Positions 12,259 to 24,567 of a stretch of 64,000 nt of DNA are shown piece after piece. Every line of letters starts with the position of its first letter. Positions within the stretch are counted from its first letter, which is position 1. The notes beneath the pieces are model-generated. The model saw only the letters and a list, made by a program, of their open reading frames with translations. It had not been told where the DNA came from and did not search any database. The position numbers and the translations under genes are program-made. The DNA is taken from positions 27,369,843 to 27,433,842 of the forward strand of contig OZ026838.1 of assembly GCA_964023205.1 (NCBI GenBank). Direction: 5' to 3'. The DNA comes from Lutraria lutraria. Its lineage: Eukaryota > Mollusca > Bivalvia > Venerida > Mactridae.

Positions 12259-14523
12259 TATTTCGCAATTTGATAAATAAAGGATAGTTTTCGCTTGAAA
12301 GACTCGATATTTGGGACAACCAATTTCATTTTTCTTTGATAAATACTTAGTATGATGTTTTGAACTTTTTTGAGAATGTGAGGAAATACACAATTTGTCA
12401 GTAACTGTTCGCAATCTCATGTTATATAAGAGATGATAAGTGCCTAAGGTCCTGTAATTTATTTTAAGGTATTACATCCCCATAATACTGTACTTTTCTG
12501 ACGTATGTACATCTGCTCGATGCTACACAAAATGTTATATTACAAAAATGATTCAGCACAATTATTGTTATTCCATGTAAGTTACCTTTGATTTATGTTT
12601 TAAAAAATGCAAGAGTTGTTGCCTTCGTTAAAAAAAGTACTAGGATCATTTTTCCACGGATTATTGATCAAATCTCAACGTTAATAATTGATATATATAT
12701 ATATATATATACCGTTAGATAATGAACATATTGCACGTGAAAATTAAATTTTACCATCATTAAAAATGATCATCCTTAATTTCTAGAGTTATTTTTCAGC
12801 GTCGAAAACCATTACCCTACGGCTTATAGTTATGGTATGTCAGTCATCCTTACGTTTTCTATCTATATAACTTTACAAGTACTGTTTTTGAATTTGTATT
12901 TTATATTTACACTATTTGTTCGGGTTCTTCTTAAAGAGCTAGGGTTCTTTCACTGTTTTATTTATAGGGACACCTAATTTTTATTTTCTTTGAAATGATT
13001 GCATGAAACATTGAAAAAACACCATCCAAAGCTGAAATAAGAGTTATGTTGTTTATACATATAGAGAATGCATGATTGATTCCGTTTATCCAATGACGCT
13101 TAGGGAGCTAGCTCCAACGGGCGAGTCTATTGGTATACTTTCTCCAACTCGGCACCAACCGTATATGTATTCGATTTATTCTGTTTCTACAACAAAATGA
13201 AGTCGCCAAACTGTATTTACTTGGATTTAAAAACACATATGTAGTGCCTCATGATGCGAAGGTTAATTAGTCCCATACAATCGTCATGATATTTGGAATA
13301 AATTCTATAAAATATGTTATAACTTTTAATATCAACTTTGTTTATTGCCTCATTATATAATATATAAAGCACAATAATATGAAACGGACGAACTCGGCGC
13401 GTAAGAATACAAAGTGACGAAAATGAAACAACGCACGTGATCGACAGGATATAGCCTAGTCTGGTTCCCGTCGTACTATAGCATTTTAATACGAAGGGCA
13501 GGTAATCCATACTAGATATAGCCAAGCAGGACTAATTATTTTTCTCGTAAAGTACAGAGCGTACTATGGTGGCTCACAGTTGACATGCGTGCGTTTTCTT
13601 TTAAGCCTACTAAGCCGTGGTCACGATTTAGTAAGTCGTGCGCACGAGATAACTATAGCTAAACTACACTTGTGCGTTTTTTAAATTTTGGTTGGTCAAA
13701 ACTGTCTAGGAATAATAATCTCATGCAATGCGAAATTGCAGGCTTTCTAGAGTGCAGTTGATTTTTAGAATTCTTGAATTCAAGTATTATGTTTTGTATA
13801 GCCTTTGTATTTCAATTTCACTACATTTTAGGTACATATAGCTTTGTTCAGTTAGTTTCTTTTGTTTTTACCTGCCTTCTTCCGGAAGAATTATCATTTC
13901 ATTAAAATAATTTTGTTCTGAAACATCTTTTTACTTTTTTACTATTAAGGTGAATGAATCTGTATTTCAACTAAAGTAATGAATTTACTTACATAACAAG
14001 CTGCAGGATTCCCGCATTTCTTTGTCAAAGATAGTTTCTATTGTGTTTTGTTAATTCTTGTAAGTTTGTTTTAAGTTGTATACATGTTGTTTTGTATTTT
14101 TATGTTTTTTTCTGAGAGAGTGTGAATGTTTGACTTTCAGATAACCGCTACATTTAACTAGATATACGATATCGTACGTTATTCTATGTTATGGTAGTCA
14201 GGAAGAAGCGCGTATATTGCTTCTTTTTCAAGACACTTCTGTCTGTGGGTGCAATTATTGTACACTATGAAATCACTCTATGTTCATCAACAGACAAATC
14301 TAAAACGTTTTAAAACATACATGAAAGTTGTGTTTAATATGTATAAATGATACTGCTCCAGGTGTAATCAATAACACGCACGTGCGCGTATGTACATACA
14401 TAAATCTTTATACAAACCTGATCAGTACAGTTAAAGTATCAAAGCATGACGTATATGGTGGGAGGAGTTTGAAATCTTTATATCTATTAGAAGATTTTTG
14501 CCGACGTTTCCGTTTGTAAATCT
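12259..14523. other. AT-rich DNA, no firm gene; LDLR-A promoter side
   Basis: Contains a TA microsatellite (about 12691-12710) and the hypothetical minus-strand ORF at 13217-13525. The duplicated block ends at 14417; from there to the TATA box at 14524 the sequence is unique to this locus. Confidence 0.45.
13217..13525 (-). CDS. Hypothetical minus-strand ORF (copy A)
   Basis: A 102-residue minus-strand frame with a hydrophobic stretch near residues 20-38 (TRLGYILSITCVVSFSSLC). Copy B (44997-45314) keeps it open, with a Leu-to-Pro change and three more N-terminal residues. No family is recognised and no splice site is obvious. The composition is close to that of the surrounding AT-rich DNA, so a chance ORF is quite possible. 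Confidence 0.2.
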   Translation of the reverse strand: MAISSMDYLPFVLKCYSTTGTRLGYILSITCVVSFSSLCILTRRVRPFHIIVLYILYNEAINKVDIKSYNIFYRIYSKYHDDCMGLINLRIMRHYICVFKSK

Positions 14524-14531
14524 TATATAAA
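14524..14531 (+). promoter_or_regulatory. TATA box of the LDLR-A/PAN gene
   Basis: TATATAAA lies 43 bp upstream of the ATG at 14574. A start site about 25-30 bp downstream would give a 5' UTR of only about 20 bases. The position fits the short first exon that follows. Confidence 0.55.
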
Positions 14532-14573
14532 TGCAGCACTAATTCTTATTGTACACGTTCTACATTTCACACG

Positions 14574-17500
14574 ATGTCGACGTCAAAGCAAGTAAGTTTT
14601 TTTTCGAATGCGCAATCGATTCATAAATGTTTGCTATCAAAGAACTGTGTGAATTTTAAGGTACTGGGATCCGAACTCATTACCTCCACATTGAAGAGTA
14701 TTTAAATAGGCTAAAATTACTGTCAACAGCATTGGAACTGAAGGTCGTGGGTTCAAACCTCAGTAGGGACAAACCTGTTTTTTTTTCTTTAAACATTATT
14801 TTGTATCTCTTAGAACATATTTAGGTTGAAAATGTGTTTTCTTTTAATTGAGTGATTTTTATGGGTATTTATTGGCTAAATAATGCTAGAAATGTGAACA
14901 TTATCTGACCCTAGGGTTACTTTAAGCTGTATTGTGCAACAGTAAGCCTGGTGAGGTATGTGTTTCTTGCTTTTATCATGCTTGTTAGGCATGGGGGGGG
15001 GGGACTATTTTAAATTTAAGTTATGTCAATTAAAAATATTTCAGAGCATGATTTTTCTTGATTTTTTGCAAAAGACGCTCTTAATAATACGTCTCCGACG
15101 CATTGAAAAAATAAGAAATGTGTTTCTTTTTCATACAATACGCTAATATCTGATACCGTTTTGGTATACTTATATACAATTATGTAAAATATAAAATAAT
15201 GAAATTATGATCGTTTATTGATCCATGATACACAGGGTTTAGCGGTATAGACGGATATAGACTTTTCTGCCAAGTAAACCATCGTTTTTAAAAATTGCAT
15301 GGTCAAACTTTTTTATAACCTTGTTAGATAATATTTTTCAAAAAGTTATCAAAGAAAAAAAAATAGATTTGAACACCTTTGGATTTTTGGAGTTCGGATC
15401 CTAATACCTTAATACTAGTACCAATGACAATTTAGGCAATTGATAATTATACGATGATGCTCAACCAATTTTTTTTTGTGTTTGAGCTTTAATTATTACG
15501 AAATCTTGTTGAGTTTTTTATCCGACAATTGTAAAGCACTAATCTGAATGTAAAGACTTAGAAGGCGCGATTCGCACCAAATAATTTTCATACTCAGATT
15601 TCTGTACTTCGATTAGTATTTTGATAATTTAACATAGATTTTTCATTTTGAATTAGTACTTACTTGAACAGATCGGGACTGGTAGGCATGTAAACTCAGG
15701 CTTTGATTTTGAAATGAATTTATTTTTTCGTTTGCTTACTATTTTACATTGTTTAATTTCAAATTTTCTTTACAACAAAAATATTTTAATTAGCAGCGAC
15801 ATGATGATTATACCGACTACTATTTTTCCGGACCGGATTTCTGCATTTTAACTTTCATACAGCGACCGTTTATTTTAAGTTTCTATATTGGTGTCTACAC
15901 GGAGTTTGTACTGTACTTGTAAATATGTGCTTTAAGAGAATTTTGTTTTACAGACATAGATCTTGTTCATTGGACGTTGTCTGCACATTATTCTTCCTAT
16001 TATTTTTACAGACATATTTTTTCCTGCGAATATGTCTTTTGACCTATATTTCATGACGTATTAATTATTCAGAAGAAATTCCTCATTCTATTGGATGATT
16101 CAGAGGAAACTCTTCCTTCCATTGGGTGAAATATACAAGCGTAGACATATTAAGACCACGCCAATTAACTTATAGCGAGTCTGCAGTTGTTTAGTGTGTA
16201 CTTAATGTGATTGTAAAATTTGTAAACTAAATATGTACGAGCATGTATTCTTCTGCGGTCGAAATAAAGTTATAAACCGTACTTGACAAACATTTTACAT
16301 TTATTTGAATAATATACAGTAGATATGAATAATTGCGTAATTTATTTAGCTGACCTAATATCAACATTTTAGTGCGTGACCTAATTGGACTGCTATGTGA
16401 TAAGTGGTGCTCACACGGTACTATAACTGCAATTTAGGAATTAAATAAAAATCATACAGAATGAAATTATGAATATCATTTAGATCAATTATATTTACTT
16501 TCAAAATATTTACCCTTTTTCAAGAACCAAGATTTCTAATCCAAGCAATATTACTTTGTGCTACATGGTTTCCGCTGTTATTAACTCTAACGCCACTGTG
16601 GTTATGTCAAACTGTTTTCTGTGGTCCCGATTTTTTGTTCTGTTCTCTAGATCTGAAACTACTTGACTTAAAAAGTCGAATACGATTACATTAAATAATG
16701 TAATTTGTATAAAGAATTCGAAAACACGGCGAATCTAGCTTGACATATTTTCGTATGGGCACGTTTTCCGTACACAATATAACTTAAATTGTGGAAATGC
16801 GTTTGTTGTGCAAGATCGATCACGCTTTCGGAATGATTTTTTTATTAAGTATATTGCAGACCTACGTACGACCTAATTTACTCTCTCTTAATATATCTGA
16901 AGTTGGGACATTAATTGTTAATATTATTTTTTATGAATAAACACATAACATATTTGTGTCTTCCTTCGCATGTGCATGTTTTATTCAAGCAAAACGTAAA
17001 CATACATACATTGTGATAAAACTATTCAGAAAATAGTTTTTTTTAAATTATACAATATCTGTATATCTCAAATTCCGGATATCTCAAACTAATTTCAACA
17101 GTCAGGGCTAGGAATTTGAGATAACGATTCAAATCTTGAAAATATCCAGTTTAACAATAGTTCGGTTTTTTTTTAATCTAGTTCGGATACTTGGTGGCAT
17201 TTGTTTTAATGGTGTCCATGACAGCTTACGCTCATTATGATGAAAGAAGCAATCAGCGTATAAACTACAACAGCTTCAATAACGAGCTGAAGACCAGAAT
17301 GCGTAAGTAACATTGCGTCAATGTAAATCATCCTTTCTTTACCAACCGTTTCGTTTTATTCAAAATTAAACATTCATGTCGATCACAACAAGCGATATTT
17401 TTGTGTAATTAGATTTACATCTATTTCAGCATTGGTAATACATAATGGTTTAAAACACAGTTACATACAACATATGCTTAACATAAATAGTTACTAAAAC

Positions 17501-20321
17501 ACCATTGCACATAGCACAAGAATTTAACATACATCCCAGTAATTTGAAATAGGAAATAACCATGACATACTTACGAATACCATGGATAACCCAAAAAATG
17601 AGCCAGCTGTTACTTCCATTGTGGTACTTGATATTTATGACTTTGCATAGGTCGCTGTACATCAAACAAAGCAGCGTAATCAATTCTGTTAAAACATCCA
17701 CGTTTGATTGTTTTATAATTTTAATTACACATCATTTGAAAACCAGGCACAATATAAAAAAGAACTGCACTTTATTAGCAGCCAAACAATTCCGGTATTG
17801 TTAACGAAACAGGAGACATTTGGCGTGTTAACTGCCAGTCGGCCTATAAAGAAATAAACGTGTTTTGTTTGAACTATGGTAATGTAATATCTTGTTAGAT
17901 ATTCATATTCATAAATCACTTTCTATTGCAGGGGCGTCTATGGGTAAGTACCTTTGTGATTATACATCGACTTCAACCTCGTGCACATGGACAAGCATCA
18001 GAAGCGACCAAGTATGCGATGGAACAGACGACTGTATGGACAGAACGGATGAGATGGGATGTCCATCTACACCAGGTAAGTTAAAATAATAATAAAGATC
18101 ATTATAAATAAGTCATAATAAAGATAGTAATCATAAAGTAGTAATAAAGAAGGTCATAATTCGTACCGCCGTTTAGTGACTATTGTTCACTAGGTTATAT
18201 AATTTGATGATCGATGGTTTCTGATAACCTCAAATCCTGTGTCAGTTATGTTAGATTTATAGACATTATTTTGTTGTATTTTTATAACGAATGATACTGT
18301 ACAACAAAGTATTGTATGAGTATACGAGTAAAATTAAGTAAGAACAAAAAATGAGTCTAAAAGAAAATTTGGTGCCGTATTACGCATTGGTATTCATTAT
18401 TGTCTTATATTTTAGTCCCAACTACATGTCCGACATGCGACATGAAGTGTAGTGACACGGAATTCACGTGTAAGAATGAAACCTGCATTCCAATAGAACA
18501 AATCTGCGACGGTAATAATGATTGTGGGGATATGAGTGACGAAACTGGATCTATTTGTGGTAAAAATCTAAATAATAATTGTTAAAGAACATTTTCATCA
18601 GAAAATGTCAAACCGAATAGCATCATTTTAAAGGGGCATGCCCAGGAACTGCTGTGTCTTGGGTTTTATACACCAAAAATGCGTTCATCACTTGTAAAAA
18701 CAATTATTACCGAAAAGTCAAAGAAGAATGTGCCTTCAAAATTGGCCCTATAACGCACGCGTGGGTATTTATATGCCGGTTTAAATAAAAGGCTTACAAG
18801 CCTTTTATTGACGACAACGATATTTCCGATTCGTCTGAGAATTTAACTTAGCGTGCGCTGCCTTTCAAGCAGCAAAACAATGATATTTACCTATATTTGA
18901 TCGATAGATAAGCTTTATGTCGCAAACAATGAACATGACATGAGCAATACTTACCATTTCACAGTTTGTTGACATTTTTTCCGCTTTTGACAGATACCGA
19001 AAGGGTCGAGGTATGAAAATGACGAATATTTTCAAATTACAAATATACCTATTTTGGTTTTAAGTACATGTTATACGCATACTTCAACTGTATGGTAATT
19101 CTTTTGATAATAGACTCGAAATTCCAATCACTCTCTGCTCGACTGTTTCTGTATACATGTATAATACTGTTCATGTGATTGAACACGCACCTTAGCCCTT
19201 GTTCTGTAGCAGTAGTCTGTGTATTAATCAAACATGTTTCAAGAAGATGTCCGACAAAATGATAAGTAAGGAAACACGTAGAATATACAGATATTTATTT
19301 TTATGAAACCGTAATGTTGATTGCTTAACTTTATAGATAAGTGCACATGCCCTGATGGCCAGTTCCAGTGCACCTTCACAAAGAAGTGCATCCCACGAAC
19401 GCAGCTTTGTGATGGATTTTCTCAGTGTATGGACGACACTGATGAACCAAATAATTGTCGTATGTATGAAAGAGATAGTAGACATTTCGTTTGTATAAAG
19501 TATGTAAGTTTATCTCATAGAGAGAGCAAAATGTACGAGCAAATTGATGCTCTCGAGATGAAACAGTTTCACTTCTTTATCCAAACAGACACATTTCTTT
19601 TTGGTACATGTAAATTGCTTCTCGATAAATAGTCGACGCTTTTCGTGTTATTTCCAGCTGTGTTTTTTGCTGATAAAACGATATCAAAATCAGTCCTACA
19701 TTTGTATCATTCGGATAAAATGATGAATGTTTGAAGATGTTACGCATTAAAGAATCAGATAACACTCTAAACTTAACTCTTACATGTTCTACTTCTATAT
19801 AACAAGCAATAAAAACTCGAACTATTTTCAGTTTGTACGATCAACTCAACTAGGGCTAGTTTTTGTGCAGACGGAAACCCAAGAAGCGATACTGGAACAA
19901 TTGCAATATATCAAGGAGTAAGTAGTGACCTTTGCGGGAGGGGGTCAATATCACAACTAGAAATAACTATAAAATATGTTTTAGATTTGTGAAATGCCCA
20001 TTTCACTTAGATGGCTTTTTGTTGCGCTGTATTATAAAATATTTGTCTCGGGAATAAATTTCTGCAATAAGCCGAAATGCTTGATGTGGTCAGGGTGAAT
20101 TTAACCGATACGTTCATACTATATCATACTGTCTATTACAGGATATCCCTCTGTACATGTGCGAAAACGCATGTAGGATTAACAAGGCCTGTGCAGGAGT
20201 TGTACTTCTTTGGAGTAAGTTTTGCCTACTACGAAGTAACAAACGACCTGTAGGAAATTTGGTGCTTGATCCTGATGCTGGAATCGTAAAAGGTGTTTAC
20301 CAGTACTTCCTCTGTCAGTAG
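14574..20321 (+). CDS. Secreted LDL-receptor class A / PAN-like domain protein (7 exons)
   Basis: Assembled exons: 14574-14591, 17182-17302, 17932-18075, 18416-18559, 19337-19459, 19832-19917 and 20142-20321. All introns are GT-AG, all phases agree, and they give 271 residues. Residues 7-23 ([17 protein letters not shown]) look like a signal peptide cut near AYA, and the start MSTSKQ is a tiny separate exon. Residues 55-90, about 106-142 and about 147-183 are three LDLR-A modules with the CDGxxDC and DxxDE calcium motifs. In the first module the third cysteine is Ser68 (AGC). Residues 185-271 hold seven cysteines (CENAC, KACAG, SKFCLL) and resemble a PAN/apple domain. There is no transmembrane segment. 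Exons 3, 4 and 5 each carry one module between phase-1 introns. It is probably an extracellular binding protein; the ligand is unknown. Exon structure is predicted by eye. Confidence 0.85.
14592..17181 (+). other. Intron 1 of the LDLR-A/PAN gene
   Basis: A 2.6 kb intron between a GTAAGT donor and a TCTAG acceptor. It contains tRNA-like B boxes near 14660 and 14750 and a related inverted sequence near 15389 (GGATCC(G/T)AA-type words), perhaps the ends of a 0.75 kb repeat. No exon is seen inside. Confidence 0.5.
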
Positions 20322-20355
20322 CTCATAGAAGGCAGTCGATTTATGTTACACTCAC

Positions 20356-20361
20356 AATAAA
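20356..20361 (+). terminator. Poly(A) signal of the LDLR-A/PAN gene
   Basis: A canonical AATAAA 35 bp after the TAG at 20319-20321, which would give a very short 3' UTR. Confidence 0.6.
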
Positions 20362-21706
20362 GCTTTGAAGGTTCTGCTGTTGTTCGAACTAGATCTACAA
20401 AGCAGTTTACATTTTGTCCTAATTTCTCGTCCAATGAAGTGTCGGCTTGAAATTTGAAAAATATATGAAAATGTGCCTAGAACCTGATATGGAGAAAATA
20501 CGTCACTTATTTTTTCTGTATGCACAGAAATTAAGACAAAATGTAAATCAGTTATCGTTCATATTTTGAATTTTATGCGTCATAGATTTTCCACTGCGCC
20601 CCGCTTCGCTTGTGATAAATCCCATCAAATTCAAAACATGAACGAAAACTAATACTAAAAGTTGATTTTTTTTGTTGTGTGAGGTTTTCGGCTGAGTTTT
20701 GGAAACTGAACGATATTTCAACTTTCCATAGCCTTCACTCACTCGGCGTGCATGTACTTTGATGCAGACCGAAGTACTACGATTTTCTTCATCCGCCTTG
20801 CAATTATTAGTTGCATGTGACTTATGTTTCTCCATGTGATCACCAAAACTAGATCAGCATTTAGCATACTTATACAGCACGTGAATTAATTAAGACGTTA
20901 TCATTCTTTGAAATGTGCGTCTTGATGGTCAATATCGTAGTTCTAGTATTGTGGGGCTTTTGTGTTTAACACCACTGTTACGTATTTTTAGTTTACATTA
21001 GTTTTACTCCCGTTAGCTTTCAATATGGGTGAGGTATCGTTCGCGAAACGTATTTTTGGTCAGTTTTCAACTCTCTTTTTGTTTGTCATTAGTAATCGTT
21101 CGTCCTTAAGGTTACATATCGTGTTTCTCACGAAGGTTTATACTTTATCTGTAATATTTAGTCCGTGGTGTTCCCCTCCACCGAGATTTATTGAAGTTTT
21201 AGTCGATGTTTATCAATTCCCTCCATTCATTTTTGTGCGTATGACGTATACACATTTGTGTGACGTCATACGAAATTGTGTAAATAGTAGTATCTGCTGC
21301 CTAACTCCTCACATTGGTTACGTCACGCTTTGCTACTATTATAATGTACTGATCAAGGGAGGTTACCGCTGCAGGAAGTTTGATCTGCTGCAAGTATGTC
21401 ATCATACTGGTATTATTTGTTAACTTTTGATATTCTATGTTTCCAGTCAATTATTCTTCTGAGTATTTTGATTAATCGGCGGAATTTTGTTATTCTGCCA
21501 ATCTCTGCAGGAATTCTGCCGTAAAATCTGCATTTTTTTCCGCCGTTCTTTGTGACGTCATAATTTATTCCGCCATATTCCGCAGGTTTCGGCTGTTTTC
21601 CATTCTGCTAGCGCTGGCGGAATACGGCTTGACTTTAAATAGCCAGAATTTTCATTCTGAGTTCAGATTACTTTTGACCGCTGGCTAATGTTGAAGTCAG
21701 TTAGGG
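20362..21706. other. No gene supported; possible 5' region of a gypsy element
   Basis: Two open frames are present (20548-20835 minus, 21025-21423 plus) with no recognisable domain. From about 21470 to 21640 the sequence is rich in CCGCC and CTGCCG words and unlike its neighbours. It may be the LTR or leader of the gypsy fragment that follows, but I could not define TG...CA ends or a primer-binding site. Confidence 0.35.
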
Positions 21707-22335
21707 GTGCACAGAGTAGTGTACAGGGTAAACATGATAATGAATGTGGTAGTGCACATGACGTATATAATGGGGCAGGCTTTGGTATACATGCAAGGTA
21801 CACACTATGGTGGTATAGATGTGTGTGTACACAATATACAAACTACTAGAACTGATACCGGTGTACAAAATGTAACAACAAATATGAGTAATATAAGACA
21901 ACATAATGCACAATATGAGGTGGCTGTAGCTATGAGTAAGATACAGGACAAAATGTCAAGTATAGAAAATTCACTCCAAAATAGAGCTTTTGACTTAGAA
22001 AGAAATATTAGTACTGCAATAAATAAGCTTAAACAGGTTTTGCATTGTGCTCAGAATCAGAATAGAAATAATGCCTAAGATAATGCTCAAAAGCATGCAA
22101 TTGGCATAAAAAAATAACTCAAAATTACCCCCCTTTACTAGTAAAGAAAAATGGACAGTAAGGCAAAATTGGTTTGATGATGAAAAATTAGATGAATTAT
22201 TACCTAGATTACAGGGTATAGCAGGAGAATTTGTCTATGATCAATTATCCCCAAAATTAAGGTCAAGTTACAAATCATTTATATGTAATGAACTGAGTAG
22301 TAGGTTTAGAATTGTCGAAACAAGACTGACAGAAT
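21707..22335 (+). pseudogene. gag remnant, gypsy fragment 1
   Basis: The first 123 residues include a coiled-coil-like run (MSKIQDKMSSIENSLQNRA). After the stop at 22078 the frame continues, broken, with a capsid-like stretch (FDDEKLDELLPRLQG then EFVYDQLSPKLRSSY). The second half of gag, including any zinc knuckle, and the protease are absent: sequence passes straight into a pol linker. This internal deletion makes the element non-autonomous. Confidence 0.6.
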
Positions 22336-22499
22336 ACCAGAATGTATTCTCTAAGAATGATGTAGATTTAGGTAGAACCAAACTTACTTAGCATATAATT
22401 GATACTGGTAATGCAAAACCAATAAAACAAGCATTTCAGTGTCATTGGCATATGCCGATGAAGAAAAAAAAAGACAATAGATAAATTACTTGATCAAGG

Positions 22500-23100
22500 A
22501 GTAATAATGGCCTCAAATAGTCCCTGGGCAAGCCCGTTGTTGCTTACTAAAAAAAGATGGCAGTTTTAGACCATGTATTGATTATAGACGGTTGAATAAA
22601 GTCACTAAATGCGATATGCTTTTCCAAAATCCAAAAGTCGATTAATGTATTGACGCGTTCGAAGGTGCAACACTGTTTAGCACTCTTTATCTATTATCGG
22701 GTTATCACCAAGTTCCTGTAAATAAACGGGACATTCTAAAAACTGCATTTTGCACAAATATGGATTTTTTGAATTTTTAGTTACACCATTAGGAATGAAA
22801 AATAGCGGTGCAACATTCCAAAAAGCCATAGAATTAGCATTGCAAGGTCTCCAATGATACATTTGCATCATTTATATATATTGATGATATCATTGTCTTT
22901 GTAGAACTTTTGAAAACGATATTCGTGCGTTTGAGAGATGCAAATCTCAAGCTCAAACCAAAGAAGTGTGATTTGTTAAAACAGGAAGTTACCTTCCTCG
23001 GACATAGAGTTAGTGCTAAGGGCATACTGCCAGATCCAAATAACATTGCAAAACTATTAGAATGACAAACTCCCAAACAATGCACAAGAAATTAGGCATT
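22500..23100 (+). pseudogene. Reverse transcriptase remnant, gypsy fragment 1
   Basis: Shifting frames spell the RT blocks: SPWASPLLLTKK, RPCIDYRRLNKVT, FSTLYLLSGYHQVPV, TPLGMKNSGATFQKA, the catalytic-site block YIDDIIVF, and KCDLLKQEVTFLGHRVSAKG. The two Asp of YIDD are present, but several frameshifts (near 22550, 22745 and 22850) and stops prevent a continuous product. Confidence 0.85.
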
Positions 23101-23262
23101 TCCTCGGTTTATCTTCATATTACAGGAAATATGTCAAAGATTTTAGTTCAATAGCAAAACCACTAAATGACCTCATGAAAAATGTTAGTCCACTGATATG
23201 GAATAATGACTGCCAAATATCATTTAACAAACTAAAAGGTATATTGACAAGATCAGGATATA

Positions 23263-23577
23263 ATGGCCTTACCAAATAGTGTAGATACATTTATTTTAGA
23301 TGTTGATGCATATGATTTTGGTATTGGCGCTGTGGTGAACCAAGTACAAAATGGAAGAGAAAAAGTGATTGCTTATGCTAGTAGGTCGCTTAATAAAGCA
23401 GAGAAAAATTATCGCGTCACTGAAAGAGAGTTGCTTGCAATGAGATATTTTGTTGACTATTTTAGACATTACCTATTAGGAAGAGAATTTTGTGTCAGAA
23501 CTGATCACTCAGCTCTAAAGTATAATGTTAAGCTTGAAATCACCAAAAGTTGCCCGTTGGTTAGAAATATTGTCTAA
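23263..23577 (+). pseudogene. RNase H remnant, gypsy fragment 1
   Basis: An open stretch of 104 residues with the retroviral-type RNase H motifs LDVDAYDFGIGAVV, KVIAYASRSLNKAEKNY, TERELLAMRYFV and FCVRTDHSAL. It follows the RT thumb region (RHFLGLSSYYRKYVKDF, about 23090). The first catalytic Asp, the Glu and the DHSAL Asp are visible. The frame is lost after about 23540. Confidence 0.85.
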
Positions 23578-23589
23578 ATATGACTTTAC

Positions 23590-24447
23590 TATTTAACACC
23601 GGAAAGGTGTCAAATATGCAAATAGTGATGATATGCCGCGTTGTCCGAATTATAAGGAATGCACATTATCACCTTAATGGTTTTTGTTATTAAGTACAGT
23701 ATGACAAACCAGTTCAAATACTTGACTGAAAATGTTGTTGCGTTCACAGCCTATGGACAAATCATGGATACTAAAAAATGGATACAAACACACACTCAGT
23801 CATGAGTATACATATAATGAATATAACCAAAACCGGAAACAATATGATTATGTCGCTACTTGAATGGCGATGGAATAGAGTCCCTAAAAAGATTTAGTAC
23901 CGTGGTCTTACGGATATAGTGTAAAAGATATCCAAGATATGCAAAAATCTGATACAGATTTAGGGTTAATTTACAAGTGGGTTGCAAATGGAGATAAACC
24001 TTCAAGTAAAGTTGTTAGTGCATCTAGCCCTGCAGTTAGGCATTATATGTTGAATTGGAATGCATTGGAACTGTAGAATAGCGTATTATTTCGAAGGCAT
24101 GATAAAAAAAATGGAACAGAATCTTACCTTCAAATGCTAACACCAAGCAGTATGCAGGAAGATGTATGAGATGCATAATAACATATTAGCTGGTCATCTT
24201 GGACAGACGAAGACCGGAGAAAAAGTTTTTCAGCGTCATTATTGGTTTGGCATATGGATATCAAAGTGTGAAAACTGTGAAGCAAACAAACACCCAATCA
24301 TAAATCCAGAAACACCATTAGGCACTATCCCGGTAGGTGCACCTCTACTCTATATAGACTATGTACAGATCTTCTAGGGCCTTTTCCTGTCATGCCAAGG
24401 AAAAATCAGTATGATCTGGTTGTAACTGACTGTTTCACTGAATTTCT
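23590..24447 (+). pseudogene. Integrase N-terminal remnant, gypsy fragment 1
   Basis: After a connection region (GVKYANSDDMPR, about 23605) come the integrase zinc-binding domain in 24162-24377 (MHNNILAGHLGQTKTGEKV with a following CENCEANKH pair) and the first strand of the catalytic core (MPRKNQYDLVVTDCFTEFL, about 24393-24447). Stops occur between these, for example TAG at 24376. Only the start of the core remains. Confidence 0.75.
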
Positions 24448-24567
24448 AACAGCCCACTTCAGAGCAAGGAACTCAAGCTTATGAGCCGGGTAATTCCTTT
24501 CTGTAGGTCTTAACCCTCGGCTTGCATAAGCTATCACGCGTTCCTTGCCATCATCGAGCTGATACAA
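24448..24567 (-). pseudogene. Inverted RNase H segment of gypsy fragment 2
   Basis: Forty residues on the minus strand (YQLDDGKERVIAYASRG, PTERNYPAHKLEFLALKWAV) are the middle of an RNase H domain. The next part of the same domain (FKDYLYGNSFQVRTGNNPL) continues on the plus strand from about 24568. So this 120-bp piece has been flipped in place at the junction with fragment 1. The order is fragment 1 (+), this piece (-), fragment 2 (+). Confidence 0.8.

Larger units (their letters stand above)
1..14417 (+). repeat. Segmental duplication, copy A
   Basis: This stretch is colinear with 31047-50449, with long runs differing by only one to three bases per hundred by eye. Homology begins at or before the window start and stops after ACAAAC at 14417, only about 107 bp upstream of the TATA box of the LDLR-A gene. 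Relative to copy B it lacks about 0.77 kb of LINE 3' sequence near 5830, lacks V-ATPase exon 3, and lacks the 4.25 kb transposon. It has its own TGACCT-rich repeat at about 4690-5345. Confidence 0.95.
21707..24447 (+). mobile_element. Degenerate Ty3/gypsy retrotransposon fragment 1
   Basis: Broken pieces of gag and pol appear in normal order. A gag N-terminal coiled coil (21707-22078) is followed by a gag-like stretch with WFDDEKLDELLPRLQG (about 22130-22330). It jumps into the linker just before RT (EYQNVFSKND, about 22335), with the rest of gag and protease missing. RT, RNase H and the start of integrase follow. It ends at 24447 inside the integrase core (LVVTDCFTEFL), where an inverted piece of a second element begins. 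Many stops and frameshifts; no LTR identified. Confidence 0.82.

Noticed and set aside
11980..12420. 146-residue minus-strand open frame
   Set aside because: It runs across a pogo-like MITE (12087-12258) and is interrupted in copy B by about 125 bp of other sequence. The coding look comes from the repeat.
12691..12710. TA run as a regulatory or CRISPR-like array
   Set aside because: A simple microsatellite whose length differs in copy B. No spacer-repeat array exists anywhere in the window.
21025..21423. 132-residue plus-strand open frame upstream of the gypsy gag
   Set aside because: No gag or other motif and no clear start. It may lie in an LTR or leader. Not called as a gene.
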